A DNA stretch of 64,000 nt, from assembly GCA_017305135.1 (NCBI GenBank), contig JAFKNA010000008.1, forward strand, positions 113,268-177,267, read 5' to 3'. A program made the position numbers and the translations under genes. The stretch is from Lysobacterales bacterium (GTDB lineage: Bacteria > Pseudomonadota > Gammaproteobacteria > Xanthomonadales > Rhodanobacteraceae). A model generated the notes under the pieces. It saw only the letters and a list, made by a program, of their open reading frames with translations, made no database searches and was not told the DNA's origin. Shown here in pieces: positions 1 to 9,831 of the stretch (the stretch's first letter is position 1; each line of letters begins with the position of its first letter).

Positions 1-2722
1 CGCCGGCGCCGACCTCGACCAGCAGCGGCACGCGGAGGTCGGCGGCGGCCTGCATGCGCTCGCGGATGCCGGCGCTGATGGCGTCGACCTGGTCGGCGCG
101 CACCTCGAACACCAACTCGTCGTGGACCTGCAGCAGCATGCGGGCGGAGTCCTCCTGTCCGTGCAGCCAGTCGTCCACGGCGATCATGGCGCGCTTGATG
201 ATGTCGGCGGCGGTGCCCTGCATGGGTGCGTTGATGGCGGCGCGCTCGGCGCCGGCGCGCTGGGCGGCGTTGCGTGAATTGATGTAGTCCAGGTACAGCC
301 GCCGCCCGAACAGGGTCTCGACGTTGCCGTCGCGGTGCGCCTGTTCGCGGATCGCCTGCATGAAGTCGCGCACGCCCGGGTAGCGGGCGAAGTAGCGCGC
401 CATGTAATCCTGCGCCTCCGTACGGCCGACACCGAGCTGGCGCGCCAGGCCGAATGCGCTCATGCCGTACATGAGGCCGAAGTTGATGGCCTTGGCGGCA
501 CGGCGCTGGTTGGCCTCGACCTGCTCCTGCGGCAGGTCGAAGACCTCGGCGGCGGTGGCGCGGTGCACGTCGTGGCCGCCGTGGAACGCCGCCAGCAGGC
601 CCGCGTCGCCGGACAGGTGGGCCATGATGCGCAGCTCGATCTGCGAATAGTCGGCGGCGACGATCTTCCAGCCCGGCGGCGCGATGAAGGCTTGGCGGAT
701 CCGCCGCCCTTCCTCGGTGCGGATCGGGATGTTCTGGAGGTTCGGATCGGAGGAGGCAAGGCGGCCGGTGGCCGCGGTGGCCTGGCCGTAGCAGGTATGC
801 ACTCGGCCGCTGCGCGGGTTGACGATGTCCGCCAGCTTCTCGGTGTAGGTGCTGCGCAGCTTGGCCAGCGCGCGGTAGTCGAGGATCACCCGCGGCAGCT
901 CGTGCTGGTCGGCGATCGCCTCCAGCGCCTCCTCGTTGGTGGAGGGCTGCCCGCCCGGCGTCTTCACCCGCACCGGCAGGCCGAGTTCCTCGAACAGGAT
1001 CGCACAGAGCTGGCGCGTGGAATCCAGGCTGAAGGCGTGCCCGGCGACGCGGTGCGCTTCTTCGGTGAGTTCGTGCATGCGCCGCGCCAGCTCACCGCTC
1101 TGGCGCTTCAGCGCCGCCACGTCGACCAGCACGCCGTGCTGTTCCATGCGCGCCAGCACCGGCACCAGCGGCATCTCGATGTGCTCGTACACCGAGCGCA
1201 GGCCGTCCTCGGCGGCGAAGCCGGGCCACTGCGCGAGGTGCAGGCGCAGCGTGATGTCGGCGTCCTCGGCGGCGTAGCGACAGGCGGTGTCGAGGCCGAC
1301 CTGGCTGAACGGAATCCGTTTCGCGCCCTTGCCGGTCACGTCGTCATAGCGGAGCGTCTCGTAGCCGAGCAGGCGTTTGGCCTGCGTGTCCATGTCGTGC
1401 CGCCAGGTGGAGTGCAGCACATAGGATTCGAGCAGGGTGTCGTGGCGCAGGCCGGCGACGGCGATGCCGGCGCAGGCCAGCACGTTGACGTCGTACTTGG
1501 CGTTCTGCGCGAGCTTGGGCGGGGCCGGATCCTCCAGGATCGGCCGCAGCGCGGCCAGCACCCGCTCGCGCGGCAACTGCACCGGCGCGCCGGGGTAATC
1601 GTGGCCGAGCGGGATGTAGCAGGCGCGTTTCGGCTCCACCGCGAAGGAGAGCCCGACCAGTTCCGCGCGCATCGGATCGAGCGAGCTGGTCTCGGTATCG
1701 AAGGCGACCAGGCTGGCGCCGGCGAGCTTCTCCACCCAAGCGTCGAGCTGCGCCTCGCTGGTGACCAGCTCGTAGTCGCCGGGGCCGGCGAGGTCCGGAT
1801 CGATGCCGGTGGCCATGGCGATGGCGGCAGGCGCGGGTGCGGCCTCGACTACCACTTCCGGTTCGATGGCGGCGTCCAGCTCCTTCAGCGCGGCATTGAA
1901 CTCGTAGCGCTGGTAGAGCGGGCGCAGCCGCCCGGCGTCGCGCTCGCGCAGGGCGAGGTCGTGCGGCCCCACCTCGAGGTCCACGTCGGTCTTGATGGTG
2001 GCGAGCTGGCGCGACAGCGGCAGGTGCTCGAGCGCGCGGCGCAGGTTCTCGCCGACCTTGCCGCCGACCGCGTGCGCGTTGGCGATCACCCCATCCAGGT
2101 TGCCGTGCGCGGCCAGCCACTTGGCGGCCGTCTTTGGTCCGCATTTCTCGACGCCGGGGATGTTGTCCACGCTGTCGCCGACCAAGGCCAGGTAGTCGAT
2201 GATCTGGTCCGGGCGCACGCCGAACTTCTCCAGCACCGCCGCCTCGTCCAGGGTGGTGTTGGTCATGGTGTTGACCAGCGAGACGCCGGGGCGCACCAGT
2301 TGCGCGAAATCCTTGTCGCTGGTCGAGACCGTCACCTCCATGCCGGCGGCGGCGGCCTGCAGGGCGAGGGTGCCGATCACGTCATCCGCTTCGACGCCCT
2401 CCACGCGCAGGATTGGAATGCCGAGCGCCTCGACGATGGCGAGCATCGGCTCGATCTGCACCAGCAGGTCGTCGGGCGTGGCCTGGCGGGTCGCCTTGTA
2501 GGCGGGATAGAGCGCGTCGCGGAAGGTCGGCCCCGGCGCGTCCTGCACGAAGGCGATGTGTTCGGGCTTCTGCTTCAGGATCGAGCGCAGCATGTTGACC
2601 ACACCGAACAGCGCGCCGGTCGGCTCGCCGGCGGCGTTGGTCAGCGGCGGCAGCGCGTGGAAGGCGCGGAACAGGTACGAGGAGCCGTCGATCAGGACGA
2701 GGCGCGGACGCGGAGAGGGCAT
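1..2722 (-). CDS. polA: DNA polymerase I, C-terminus cut by window edge
   Basis: DNA polymerase I fills gaps and removes RNA primers in replication and repair. The minus-strand frame opens at ATG 2722 with a 5'-nuclease domain (start MPSPRPRLVLIDGSSYLFRA, motif VEADDVIG, then GDSVDNIPGV). A proofreading-type 3'-5' exonuclease domain follows (FDTETSSLDP). The polymerase domain carries DYSQIELRIMAH, the O-helix RRAAKAINFGLMYG and the catalytic VHDELVFEV. The frame is open to base 1, so about 907 residues are visible and only some 10-20 C-terminal residues should be missing, given the usual length of 920-930. It is divergent from the DUF2782 gene at 2917, and the 194-bp gap presumably holds both promoters. 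Confidence 0.97.
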   Translation of the reverse strand, partial: MPSPRPRLVLIDGSSYLFRAFHALPPLTNAAGEPTGALFGVVNMLRSILKQKPEHIAFVQDAPGPTFRDALYPAYKATRQATPDDLLVQIEPMLAIVEALGIPILRVEGVEADDVIGTLALQAAAAGMEVTVSTSDKDFAQLVRPGVSLVNTMTNTTLDEAAVLEKFGVRPDQIIDYLALVGDSVDNIPGVEKCGPKTAAKWLAAHGNLDGVIANAHAVGGKVGENLRRALEHLPLSRQLATIKTDVDLEVGPHDLALRERDAGRLRPLYQRYEFNAALKELDAAIEPEVVVEAAPAPAAIAMATGIDPDLAGPGDYELVTSEAQLDAWVEKLAGASLVAFDTETSSLDPMRAELVGLSFAVEPKRACYIPLGHDYPGAPVQLPRERVLAALRPILEDPAPPKLAQNAKYDVNVLACAGIAVAGLRHDTLLESYVLHSTWRHDMDTQAKRLLGYETLRYDDVTGKGAKRIPFSQVGLDTACRYAAEDADITLRLHLAQWPGFAAEDGLRSVYEHIEMPLVPVLARMEQHGVLVDVAALKRQSGELARRMHELTEEAHRVAGHAFSLDSTRQLCAILFEELGLPVRVKTPGGQPSTNEEALEAIADQHELPRVILDYRALAKLRSTYTEKLADIVNPRSGRVHTCYGQATAATGRLASSDPNLQNIPIRTEEGRRIRQAFIAPPGWKIVAADYSQIELRIMAHLSGDAGLLAAFHGGHDVHRATAAEVFDLPQEQVEANQRRAAKAINFGLMYGMSAFGLARQLGVGRTEAQDYMARYFARYPGVRDFMQAIREQAHRDGNVETLFGRRLYLDYINSRNAAQRAGAERAAINAPMQGTAADIIKRAMIAVDDWLHGQEDSARMLLQVHDELVFEVRADQVDAISAGIRERMQAAADLRVPLLVEVGAG

Positions 2723-2916
2723 GGCTTCGGGCTACGGCAACGAAGCGCCAGCTTGGCGCGCACGCACCCTCAATGCAACGCCGCGCGCCCGGCCTGCCGA
2801 GGCGCTGGTCCAACCCTGCGAGGGCGCGACCACGCCGACCTCCGACCGCGGGATCGGTGCCGTTCACCAGCGCGGCGCGCAGTCTGATAGGCTCGAAGCC
2901 TGCAAGGAGAACCGCC

Positions 2917-3405
2917 ATGAACCGCAGCCTGCACCTCGCGATCGCCCTTTCCGTGGCCGGCGTGTTCGGCCTCGCCCATGCACAGTCCGCAACACCCCGG
3001 CAACCGCCGGCGGACATCCCGCCGCCACCCGGCCTCGACGATCCGGGCGTCGGCACTGCCGCGGCTCCCGCGCAGGATGAAGCTGCCCCGGCCACGCGTG
3101 CCGCCGGCGAGGATGCGCTGGCGCCGCTGCCCCGGCCCGATTCCCGCCTGGTACGCGACAAGGCCTCGCGCGAGGCGGCGAGCGACCGCGAACGCATCGC
3201 TGCAAGCGAGGTCACCAGCCGCCAGCAGGGCACCGACACGGTCGAGGAATACCGCCAGAACGGGCGCCTGTGGATGGTCAGGATCCGCCCGGCCAGCGGC
3301 CCCGAGCAGACCTTCTACGCCACCGACCCGAGCGGCCGGCTGGTGCGCGACCCCAACATGGGACCGGTGGCGCCGGTGTATTACACGCTGTACGAGTGGA
3401 AATAG
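2917..3405 (+). CDS. DUF2782 secreted/periplasmic protein
   Basis: This is a 162-residue protein with an N-terminal signal peptide (MNRSLHLAIALSVAGVFGLAHA, likely cut after AHA). A proline/alanine-rich linker follows, then a C-terminal DUF2782 domain recognised by VEEYRQNGRLWMVRIRP and the final YYTLYEWK. The start is fixed by a strong ribosome binding site, AAGGAGA, at 2904-2910. Small DUF2782 proteins next to polA are typical of xanthomonads; their function is unknown. The sequence supports export to the periplasm only. Confidence 0.85.
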   Translation: MNRSLHLAIALSVAGVFGLAHAQSATPRQPPADIPPPPGLDDPGVGTAAAPAQDEAAPATRAAGEDALAPLPRPDSRLVRDKASREAASDRERIAASEVTSRQQGTDTVEEYRQNGRLWMVRIRPASGPEQTFYATDPSGRLVRDPNMGPVAPVYYTLYEWK

Positions 3406-3449
3406 AAGCCGGGATCAAGGCTGCGCAGGCAGATGCCGGGCGCTGCTGC

Positions 3450-3760
3450 GCAGCGGTGGTGCGATGCGGATATTGATCCTTGCAAGAAGCTGATCGACCG
3501 TATCGGAACAGGGAGCGGAAAACCTGTTTTCGTCGGCCCTGCTGAAGCTCGAAATGGTCCGGGCATTGCGGTGGGAAGGGCTGCCCGTCGAACGGGCCCG
3601 CCCGGTGCTCGATCGCCTGCAGCTGGTCAGCCTCGACGATGCCGTCCTGCAGCTTGCGGCCGCCATCGAGCCACACGTCTCGGCCCGGATGCGGTCGTCG
3701 TGACCCACGATTCGAGGATGGCGGCGGCGGCGATCCGGATGGGACTGCAAAAGTCGCGAT
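3450..3760 (+). pseudogene. Decayed PIN-domain (VapC-like) toxin gene
   Basis: Pieces of one PIN-domain protein lie in order but in different frames. The first frame carries KKLIDRI (about 3486-3506). The next runs EQGAENLFSSALLKLEMVR and on to VSLDDAVLQLAAAIEPH (about 3507-3680), then hits a stop at 3701-3703. A third frame carries PDAVVVTHDSRMAAAAIRMG (about 3688-3747). In intact relatives a segment of the type RTLDAIHLATAL lies between the last two blocks. Here it is missing, so an internal deletion and at least one frameshift have inactivated the gene. No antitoxin gene is visible upstream. This rests on motif order read by eye. Confidence 0.7.
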
Positions 3761-3890
3761 CCCCTCGCCTGAGGGTGGTCCGGCTCCCTCGGGTGAAACG
3801 GAGCGCAGCAGCGACTTGCCCGATTCCCGTGTCCTGCATCCAGTCCTCAGCCTGGCTGCCGGGCGCATGCAGCCTGCCCAGCAAAAGGCG

Positions 3891-4877
<987 letters not shown>

Positions 4878-4978
4878 CTAGCAGCGGGCCGCCCGCATCG
4901 CGCCGACGGGCCGGGTGGAGTGCGGCAGCTTGCCGCGGCCATGCCATAATCCGGCACGCCCTTTCCCGCCCCCGACCC

Positions 4979-6175
4979 GTGCCCAGCCGGATCCCCGCGC
5001 TCGCCATCACCGCCTTCACCGCCACGTCCGCGCTCGGCCGCGGCCGCGCCGCGCACCTCGAGGCGCTTCGCCTGGAACGCAGCGGGTTGCGCGACAACGA
5101 TTTCACGTCAACGCCGCTGCCCTGCGCGATCGGCCGCGTCGACAGCCTGGAACAGGCGCCGCTTCCGGCCGGGTGGTCGACGCAGGACTGCCGCAACAAC
5201 CGCCTCGCCTGGCTCGGCCTGCAGGCCGACGGCTTCCTGCACGCGGCGCGAAGCGCGATCGAGCGCCATGTCGCGGAACGCGTGGCGCTGGTCGTCGGCA
5301 CCTCGACCGCCAGCATCGGCGCCACCGAGGACGCCTACGCTCGCCTGGAAGACGGGCGCTTTCCTTCCAGGCTCGCCAATCCGCAGCTGCATACGCCGCA
5401 TTCGCCGGGCCTGTTCCTGCAGCAGGTGTTCGGTACGCGCGGGCCCTGCCTGACGGTCGCCACCGCCTGTTCCTCGAGCGCCAAGGTGTTCGCCAAGGCC
5501 GAGCGGCTGATCCGCACCGGCGTGGCCGATGCGGCGATTGTCGCCGGCGTCGACACGCTGTGCGGCTCGGTGCTGTTCGGCTTCAACGCGCTGGAACTGG
5601 TGGCGCCCGAACCCTGCCGCCCGTTCGACGCGGCGCGGCGCGGCATTTCGATCGGCGAGGCGGCCGGATTCGCGCTGCTCGAACGGGACGCGGACGCGGA
5701 CGCCCCGCGGCTGCTCGGCTACGGCGAATCCTGCGATGCCTGGCACATGTCCACGCCGCATCCGGAGGGACTCGGCGCCCGCCGCGCGCTGGCCGATGCC
5801 TTCGCGCGGAGCGGCCGCGAGCCCGGCGATGTCGACTACATCAACCTGCACGGCACGGCGACGGCGAAGAACGACGAGGTCGAGGCGGCGGTGGTGGCCG
5901 AGGTGTTCCCGGCACGCACGCGCGCGAGTTCCACCAAGGGCTGGACCGGCCATACCCTCGGTGCGGCGGGCATCCTCGAGGCGGTGCTCACCTTGCTGGC
6001 GATGGAACAGGGCCTGGTTCCAGGTACGCTCAATACGACGCGGCCGGATCCCGCCTGCGGACCACAGCTTGCGCTGCATAACGAGGCGCGAACCATCCGT
6101 ACCGCGTTCAGCCATTCGTTTGGCTTCGGCGGCAACAACTGCATCCTGGTATTCGGGAGCGAGGGAGCGCGATGA
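4979..6175 (+). CDS. Beta-ketoacyl-ACP synthase (aryl polyene/xanthomonadin type)
   Basis: This is a 398-residue condensing enzyme of the FabB/FabF fold, which should extend an acyl chain on an acyl carrier protein. The catalytic triad is complete: C164 (TVATACSSSAK), H291 (INLHGTATAKND) and H325 (KGWTGHTLGAAG). The C-terminal FGFGGNN loop is present. Translation starts at GTG 4979; a CATAAT -10-like hexamer lies at 4945-4950. Its stop overlaps the next start (ATGA at 6172). The pairing with a half-ketosynthase and a glycosyltransferase matches aryl polyene pigment clusters, where the homologue is ApeO-like. The carrier protein, dehydratase and ligase genes are absent nearby, so the pathway assignment is inference. 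Confidence 0.88.
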   Translation: MPSRIPALAITAFTATSALGRGRAAHLEALRLERSGLRDNDFTSTPLPCAIGRVDSLEQAPLPAGWSTQDCRNNRLAWLGLQADGFLHAARSAIERHVAERVALVVGTSTASIGATEDAYARLEDGRFPSRLANPQLHTPHSPGLFLQQVFGTRGPCLTVATACSSSAKVFAKAERLIRTGVADAAIVAGVDTLCGSVLFGFNALELVAPEPCRPFDAARRGISIGEAAGFALLERDADADAPRLLGYGESCDAWHMSTPHPEGLGARRALADAFARSGREPGDVDYINLHGTATAKNDEVEAAVVAEVFPARTRASSTKGWTGHTLGAAGILEAVLTLLAMEQGLVPGTLNTTRPDPACGPQLALHNEARTIRTAFSHSFGFGGNNCILVFGSEGAR

Positions 6176-6945
6176 GCGGGAACTGGCTGGAAGTGGACCT
6201 GCGTGGCATCGGCTGGTGGTCGCCGGCGGCGCCGGACTGGCCGTCGGCGGCGGCGCTGCTGCAGGAAGGCGCCGCCTGGCCCGGCGAGGGCGCCGCGAGG
6301 CCAGCCGCCCACGTGCTGTCTCCCAACGAGCGGCGCCGCGCGCCGGAGCCGGTGCGCATCGCCTGCGAGGCGGCCGCGCAGGCCTGTGAGGCGGCCGGCT
6401 GCGCTCCCGGTGAACTGCCGAGCGTGTTCACCTCGATCCATGGCGACCTCGGCATCACCGACGCGATGTGCGCCGCGCTGGCGATGGATCCCGCCACGCT
6501 GTCGCCGACGAAGTTCCACAACTCGGTACACAACGCACCCGCCGGCTACTGGACCATGGCCACCGGCTGCCGCGAGGCCTCCACGTCGGTCAGCGCCTGG
6601 CAGGGCAGCTTCGCCGCGGGCCTGCTGGAGACGCTGGTGCAATGCCGGGCCGAAGCGCGCGCCACCCTGCTGGTGAGCTACGACATCGCCAACGTCGGCG
6701 CACTCGGCGCGGCGCTGCCGGAAAGTCGCGCGTATGCATTCGCCCTGGTGGTGGCTCCCTCCGGTGGCCGGCGCGCGTCCGGCCGCCTGCGCGCGCGCCA
6801 CGTCACCGCGCCTGCGCCCGCTCCGAAGGCACCTGCAGCGACCTCGCTGCAACCGCTGCTGCGCGCCCTGGCCACGCGCACGCCGGCATGCCTGCGCCTT
6901 CCCGCCGGCCCGGGAACCGCGCTGGAACTGGAACTCGCCGCATGA
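6172..6945 (+). CDS. Ketosynthase-like protein, N-terminal domain only (ApeC-like)
   Basis: The 257-residue product resembles the N-terminal half of a ketosynthase (the family seen in aryl polyene clusters as the chain-length-factor partner). It carries FTSIHGDLGITDAMC, KFHNSVHNAPAGYWTMATG and REASTSVSAWQGSF, with a cysteine (C133) near the usual active-site position. The two histidines of a full enzyme and the C-terminal half are missing, so it probably acts only in a heteromer with the preceding synthase. ATGA overlaps on both sides (6172 and 6942) indicate translational coupling. Confidence 0.8.
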   Translation: MSGNWLEVDLRGIGWWSPAAPDWPSAAALLQEGAAWPGEGAARPAAHVLSPNERRRAPEPVRIACEAAAQACEAAGCAPGELPSVFTSIHGDLGITDAMCAALAMDPATLSPTKFHNSVHNAPAGYWTMATGCREASTSVSAWQGSFAAGLLETLVQCRAEARATLLVSYDIANVGALGAALPESRAYAFALVVAPSGGRRASGRLRARHVTAPAPAPKAPAATSLQPLLRALATRTPACLRLPAGPGTALELELAA

Positions 6946-7700
6946 GCGCCACCGAAGCCGATCGCATCGCCGTGGTGATACCGGCGCTCAACGAGGAACT
7001 GGCGATCCGTGGCGTGGTGGAATCGGTGCTCGCCATCTGCCCGCACGTGATCATCATCGACGACGGCTCCAGCGACCGCACCGTCGAATGCCTGGACGGA
7101 CTCCCGGTCACCCTGATCCGCCACGAACGCCCGCTCGGCAAGGGCCAGGGCCTGCGCGACGGCTTCCGCAAGGCGCGCGAGCTCGGCTTCGACGCGGTGG
7201 TGACCATGGATGGTGACGGCCAGCACCTGGCCAGCGACATCCCGCGCCTCCTCGCCGCGGCGCGCCGCCACCCCGAGCACCTGGTGATTGGCGCGCGCAT
7301 CCGCAACAAGGAAAACCAGCCCGCCTCGCGCCGCCGCGCCAACGCAGTCGCCGACTGGGGCATCTCCTGGGGCTGCGGCCTCCCGGTCGCCGATACCCAG
7401 AGCGGCCAGCGCTACTACCCGCTGGCGGCACTCGAGCTCGCCGACCTCGACGCCGACGACTTCGTGTTCGAGGCGGCGCTGCTCATCGCCGCCACCCGCG
7501 ACAAGGGCCTCGGCGTGGTCTCGGTGCCGATCGAATCGCGCTACCGCGGCGAGTTCCGCGGCAGCCATTTCCGCCCGGTGCGCGACGTCACCCGCATCAC
7601 CTGGTACACGATCCGGCGCGTGGTGCATTACGGCCGCGTGGTGCAGAGCTACCGCCGCTCGCACGCCACCCCGCCGCTGGTGTTCGACCCCGACGCATGA
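6942..7700 (+). CDS. Family 2 glycosyltransferase (DPM/DPG-synthase-like)
   Basis: This 252-residue GT-A fold enzyme opens with RIAVVIPALNEELAIRGVVE. It carries the nucleotide-binding DDGSSD at residues 40-45 and a metal-binding DGDGQH at 90-95. There is no membrane anchor. The sequence resembles the dolichol/polyprenyl-phosphate mannosyltransferase branch of GT2. Aryl polyene/xanthomonadin loci commonly include a GT2 that decorates the lipid, which would fit the two ketosynthase genes with which it overlaps. ATG 6942 overlaps the upstream stop (ATGA), and its own stop overlaps ATG 7697. The substrate is unknown. Confidence 0.85.
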   Translation: MSATEADRIAVVIPALNEELAIRGVVESVLAICPHVIIIDDGSSDRTVECLDGLPVTLIRHERPLGKGQGLRDGFRKARELGFDAVVTMDGDGQHLASDIPRLLAAARRHPEHLVIGARIRNKENQPASRRRANAVADWGISWGCGLPVADTQSGQRYYPLAALELADLDADDFVFEAALLIAATRDKGLGVVSVPIESRYRGEFRGSHFRPVRDVTRITWYTIRRVVHYGRVVQSYRRSHATPPLVFDPDA

Positions 7701-8944
7701 GCGGCGCCCACCTCCTGTGGCAGGTCTGCGTGATCCTCGCCACCGCGCGGGCGCTGGCCTGGTTGCTCGGCCGCCTCGGCCAGCCGCCGGTGATCGGCGA
7801 GATGATCGCCGGCATCGTGCTCGGCCCGGTGGTGTTCGGCGCACTGGCGCCGGGCTGGCACGCGGCCTTGTTCCCGCCGGACGGCCTTGCGGCGCTTGGC
7901 GGGCTCAGCCAGATCGGCCTGGTGCTGTTCATGTTCATCGTCGGTGCGGAGCTGCGCGCTCCGGCCAGCGCCGGTGCGCAGCTTCGTGCCGCCGCCTGGG
8001 TCGGCGTGCCGGGCGTGCTGGTGCCGATGCTGCTCGGCTTCGCGATCGCGCCTCTGCTGCACCCGACCCTGGCGGGTGCCGGCGTCGGGCTGTTCCCGTT
8101 CGCCCTGTTCCTGGCCGCGGCAATGGCCATCACCGCGTTCCCGATCCTCGCCCGCATCCTCAAGGAGCGCGGCATGACGCACACCCCGCTTGGCCAGCTC
8201 TCGCTGTCCTCGGCGGCGCTGGCCGACGTGCTGGCGTGGATCGCGCTGGCAGCGGTGGTCGGGCTGATGGGAGCCGGCCAGGGCTGGAGCGCGCTCGGCC
8301 GCATGCTGGCCGGGCTCGGCGTGCTCGCCGCGCTGGGCTTTGGCGTGCTGCGGCCGTGGCTGGCGCGCCGCATCGCCCGCGCGGCGCCGGACGGGCGGCC
8401 GCAGACCGGCCTGCTCGGGGTGCTCCTGATCGGCACCTTCGCGATGGCTGGCGCGACGGAGTGGCTGGGCTTGCACGCGGTGTTCGGCGCCTTCCTGTTC
8501 GGCGCCTGCCTGCCGCGCGACGACCGCCTGCTGGCGAGCCTCATCGAGCGCCTGCAACACATCGCCATCGTCGTGCTGATGCCGATGTTCTTCGCCCTCG
8601 CCGGCCTGCGCACCAGCGCCGACGCGTTCGGCGGCGCGGGCCTGCCGGCGCTCGGCCTGATCCTGCTCGTCGCCGTGGCCGGCAAGGTGCTCGGCGCCGG
8701 CGCCGGTGCGCGCATCGCCGGGCTCGGCTGGCGCGAGGCCTTCGCCGTCGGCGCGCTGATGAACGCGCGCGCCCTGATGGAGCTGATCGTGATGCAGGTC
8801 GGCCTCGACGCCGGCGTGATCGGCAGCGAGCTCTTCACCATGCTGATGGTGATGGCGATCGCCACCACGCTGGTGACGGCGCCGCTGGTGGACCTTTTCC
8901 TGCATGCCGGGCGCCGCCGCCGCGTGCGCGTGGCGGCGGATTGA
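7697..8944 (+). CDS. CPA2-family cation/proton antiporter
   Basis: This is a 415-residue inner-membrane protein with about 12 hydrophobic segments. It matches the Na+/H+ exchanger (Kef/NapA) fold. Diagnostic blocks are GRLGQPPVIGEMIAGIVLGP near the N-terminus, GLVLFMFIVGAEL, AITAFPILARIL, and MNARALMELIVMQVGLDAGVI near the C-terminus. No TrkA_N nucleotide-binding domain follows, so it is a transport domain alone. It is the last gene of the overlapping run that begins at 4979 (ATGA at 7697). Why an antiporter sits in the pigment-like operon is unclear; ion specificity cannot be read from sequence. Confidence 0.9.
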   Translation: MSGAHLLWQVCVILATARALAWLLGRLGQPPVIGEMIAGIVLGPVVFGALAPGWHAALFPPDGLAALGGLSQIGLVLFMFIVGAELRAPASAGAQLRAAAWVGVPGVLVPMLLGFAIAPLLHPTLAGAGVGLFPFALFLAAAMAITAFPILARILKERGMTHTPLGQLSLSSAALADVLAWIALAAVVGLMGAGQGWSALGRMLAGLGVLAALGFGVLRPWLARRIARAAPDGRPQTGLLGVLLIGTFAMAGATEWLGLHAVFGAFLFGACLPRDDRLLASLIERLQHIAIVVLMPMFFALAGLRTSADAFGGAGLPALGLILLVAVAGKVLGAGAGARIAGLGWREAFAVGALMNARALMELIVMQVGLDAGVIGSELFTMLMVMAIATTLVTAPLVDLFLHAGRRRRVRVAAD

Positions 8945-8980
8945 CACGCCCGGTCGTCTGCAACAGCGGGCGACCCACCG

Positions 8981-9403
8981 TCAACGCGGCCGCGCACTCC
9001 CGGCCGGCGCGGCAAGCACGTTGACCGCCAGCCCGTGCGCGGCGGCGACGAGGCGCTCGTCGTGGGTCCACAATGCACTGCAGCCGTGGTGCTGGGCAGC
9101 GGCGAGGTGCAGCGCGTCGGGCGTCTTGATGCCGAAACGCGCCCGCAAGCGGGCGCCCTGCACGAATACCTCATCGGTCATCGGCAGCAGGACAAGCTGC
9201 TCCAGTGCTTGCTCGTAATACTGCTGCAACACCAGGTTGCCGGTTCGCATGGGTGCCGCCAGGCATTCCAGCTTTACCAGCGGCGTGATCGCGTAGCGGC
9301 CGGGCGGCTCGGCCGACAGCGCCTCCAGCACGCGCGCGCCGAACTCGGGATGCCCTTCGATCGCATAGACGAGCAGGCAGGTGTCGAGGTAGATCAATCC
9401 CAC
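8981..9403 (-). CDS. vapC: PIN-domain ribonuclease toxin, VapC family
   Basis: This is a 140-residue PIN-domain protein. The acidic metal-binding residues are in place: D7 in LIYLDTCLLVYAIE, E46 in LVKLECL, the aspartate of KTPDALHLAAA, and the downstream THDERLVAAA. VapC toxins cleave RNA and are held in check by a cognate antitoxin. The start ATG 9403 overlaps the end of the upstream antitoxin gene by 10 bp, the usual toxin-antitoxin arrangement. It converges on the antiporter gene, with 36 bp between stops. Confidence 0.9.
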   Translation of the reverse strand: MGLIYLDTCLLVYAIEGHPEFGARVLEALSAEPPGRYAITPLVKLECLAAPMRTGNLVLQQYYEQALEQLVLLPMTDEVFVQGARLRARFGIKTPDALHLAAAQHHGCSALWTHDERLVAAAHGLAVNVLAAPAGSARPR

Positions 9404-9660
9404 CCGGCAGCCTCGTCGCGCAGGGCCTGCTCGATTTCCTGCCGGTCGCGCGCGACGTGCGCGGGCAGGGGGTGGCGGGCGAGCCAGTCGACGAACCCGG
9501 CCCTGTCACCGTCGGCGCGAGCTGTTGCAATCGGATCGTCGACGGGAACCAGGCGCGCCGCCGGCACGCCGCGATTGGCGATGATCACTTCTTCCCCGGA
9601 TTGCACGCGCTTGACGAGACGCGACAACTGGTTCTTGGCTTCCAGGATGTTGACTCGCAT
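9394..9660 (-). CDS. vapB: Phd/YefM-type antitoxin of the VapC toxin
   Basis: The 88-residue product starts MRVNILEAKNQLSRLVKRVQ, the hallmark of Phd/YefM/VapB antitoxins that form the DNA-binding N-terminal dimer. GEEVIIANRGVPAARLVPV follows. The C-terminal half (charged, RDRQEIEQALRDEAAGWD) would wrap the toxin. ATG 9660 was preferred because family members begin at this motif; in-frame ATGs at 9675 and 9711 are alternatives and none has a clear Shine-Dalgarno. The antitoxin is expected to repress its own promoter in the gap 9661-9830. Confidence 0.88.
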   Translation of the reverse strand: MRVNILEAKNQLSRLVKRVQSGEEVIIANRGVPAARLVPVDDPIATARADGDRAGFVDWLARHPLPAHVARDRQEIEQALRDEAAGWD

Positions 9661-9831
9661 GGTGTTGGCCTGCATGGCGTGCTGCGTCTGACCCAGCAGG
9701 CTAGCACGCACGGGTCAACCTGGCCAAGTTGACCAGACCGATCGCGAATGTCGGCAGCGGCTTGCCCCGGAATGGCGAGCTCCTGGTGCGCGGTGACTTG
9801 CCCAGGTCTTCCCTCGTGGCTGCGTGGCGAA

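Noticed and set aside
335-2887. Long plus-strand open frame of about 850 codons
   Set aside because: It lies antisense to polA, whose domains are clear on the minus strand. Its composition (many histidine, glutamine, arginine) is typical of GC-skew shadows.
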